From Shewanella jiangmenensis (GTDB lineage Bacteria; Pseudomonadota; Gammaproteobacteria; Enterobacterales; Shewanellaceae): a DNA stretch of 64,000 bases. Positions within the stretch are counted from its first letter, which is position 1; each line of letters begins with the position of its first letter. Shown piece by piece: positions 63,323-64,000 of this stretch. The stretch is from the NCBI RefSeq assembly GCF_018596335.1, contig NZ_JAHEPS010000011.1, positions 1 through 64,000 on the forward strand, written 5' to 3'. The notes below the pieces were generated by a model. It saw nothing but the letters and a program-made list of their open reading frames with translations, searched no databases and was not told the DNA's origin. The position numbers were made by a program, and so were the translations under genes.

Positions 63323-63343
63323 ATGGGGGCCATCGGCCCCCAT
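63323..63343 (-). terminator. Hairpin between argG and argH
   Basis: Perfect arms ATGGGGGCC / GGCCCCCAT with a 3-base loop, followed on the minus strand by TGATTTTAC. Since argH continues in the same direction, it may give partial termination or mRNA stabilisation. Confidence 0.65.
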
Positions 63344-63359
63344 CTGGATTATTGCCGGT

Positions 63360-64000
63360 TTACTTGCTGTTGTAGGCGCGGATGCGACTTGCCAGCGAGT
63401 AAAGACGGATAAAGCCTTCGGCGTGCTTCTGGTCGTAGACGCTGTCTTCACCGAAGGTGGCGAAGGCCTCGGAGTAGAGGCTGTTTGGCGAGCGCTTTTG
63501 CACCGCCATGGCCTGACCTTTGTAAAGCTTAACGACCACTTCGCCGTTGACCATGGTCGCCAGTGACTCAGAGGCCGCCAGCAGCGAATCGCACAGCGGC
63601 GTGAACCAGCGGCCGTCGTACACCAGATGCGCCATCTTGGCGGCGATTTGCTCGCGCCATTCGCGGCAGCTCTTATCCAGCACCAGCTCTTCCACGGCAC
63701 GCAGCGCGGCAAACATCACGGTGCCGCCGGGGGTTTCGTAGCAGCCACGGGACTTCATGCCCACCAGGCGGTTTTCGGTGATGTCGATACGGCCAACACC
63801 GTGGGGTGCGGCGATGGCATTGAGGGTCATCAATACCTGATATGGGCTCATGGCCTCACCGTTAACGGCGGTGATGCGGGCATTTTCCACCTTCAGGGTC
63901 ACGTATTCAGGCTTGTTTGGCGCATCTTCCGGATCGGCGGTCAGGGTCCATACCTGCTTGGATGGCTCGTTCCATGGATCTTCCAGCTCGCCACCTTCGT
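63360..64000 (-). CDS. argG: Argininosuccinate synthase, C-terminal part (cut by window edge)
   Basis: The C-terminal ~212 residues of argininosuccinate synthase, with the frame open to the window end. Recognisable stretches are EGGELEDPWNEPSKQVW, GRIDITENRLVGMKSRGCYE and KRSPNSLYSEAFATFGEDSV. It condenses citrulline and aspartate using ATP. Upstream of argH in an arginine-synthesis operon. Confidence 0.97.
   Translation of the reverse strand, partial: EGGELEDPWNEPSKQVWTLTADPEDAPNKPEYVTLKVENARITAVNGEAMSPYQVLMTLNAIAAPHGVGRIDITENRLVGMKSRGCYETPGGTVMFAALRAVEELVLDKSCREWREQIAAKMAHLVYDGRWFTPLCDSLLAASESLATMVNGEVVVKLYKGQAMAVQKRSPNSLYSEAFATFGEDSVYDQKHAEGFIRLYSLASRIRAYNSK

Overview
The window looks like a chromosome segment of a Shewanella-like marine gammaproteobacterium (inference). 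The main grounds are the core block gmk-rpoZ-spoT-ridA, a fatty acyl-CoA ligase and argG/argH at the right end, a TTG-initiated SpoT of the E. coli type, and a TonB receptor/pullulanase pair. No rRNA, tRNA or CRISPR array was seen.

1-16 kb is a defence island, all on the minus strand. A MvaI/BcnI-family nuclease overlaps vsr and is followed by a Dcm-type C5 methyltransferase with its own terminator. Next comes an EcoRII-type nuclease heading a tightly packed operon: NERD-domain SF1 helicase, DrmA-type helicase, DrmB-type DUF1998 protein, a short UvrD-like helicase and an unrecognised 563-aa protein, with an XRE controller-like gene beyond. DrmA and DrmB are the core of DISARM, and a known DISARM methylase marks CCWGG. 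DrmC is absent. Two restriction nucleases of families that read CCWGG-type sites lie where extra effectors would be expected. I regard this hybrid as the most interesting system in the window.

16-25 kb is mobile-element cargo: AlpA, RadC, DUF2787, a FimB-sized tyrosine recombinase behind a nested inverted repeat, an LRAT-fold protein, an inovirus Gp2-like protein, an AT-rich gene with a ribbon-helix-helix-like end, and a compact three-gene unit (Gly/Ser-rich peptide, HicA-like protein, large ankyrin-repeat protein).

25-44 kb is mostly core metabolism and transport: a periplasmic binding protein, a lipoprotein pullulanase and its TonB receptor, YjjG, a lone CheY-like receiver, a PqiA-family membrane protein, and a sigma-54 two-component system divergent from an HlyD/ATPase/FtsX-type ABC exporter with a recognisable -24/-12 promoter and two palindromic upstream sites.

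44-47.5 kb is a second accessory insertion: a phospholipase D/DEAD/DUF3427 helicase followed by a truncated, frameshifted vsr remnant. 47.9-56.3 kb holds a VOC protein, a LysR regulator with a low-complexity insert, a sulfotransferase-like protein, an MFS transporter, an overlapping nucleotidyltransferase/NahK-like sugar kinase pair and a membrane protein with a long disordered region. 56.4-64 kb is the core gmk-rpoZ-spoT-ridA-acyl-CoA ligase block, then argH and the C-terminal part of argG on the other strand.
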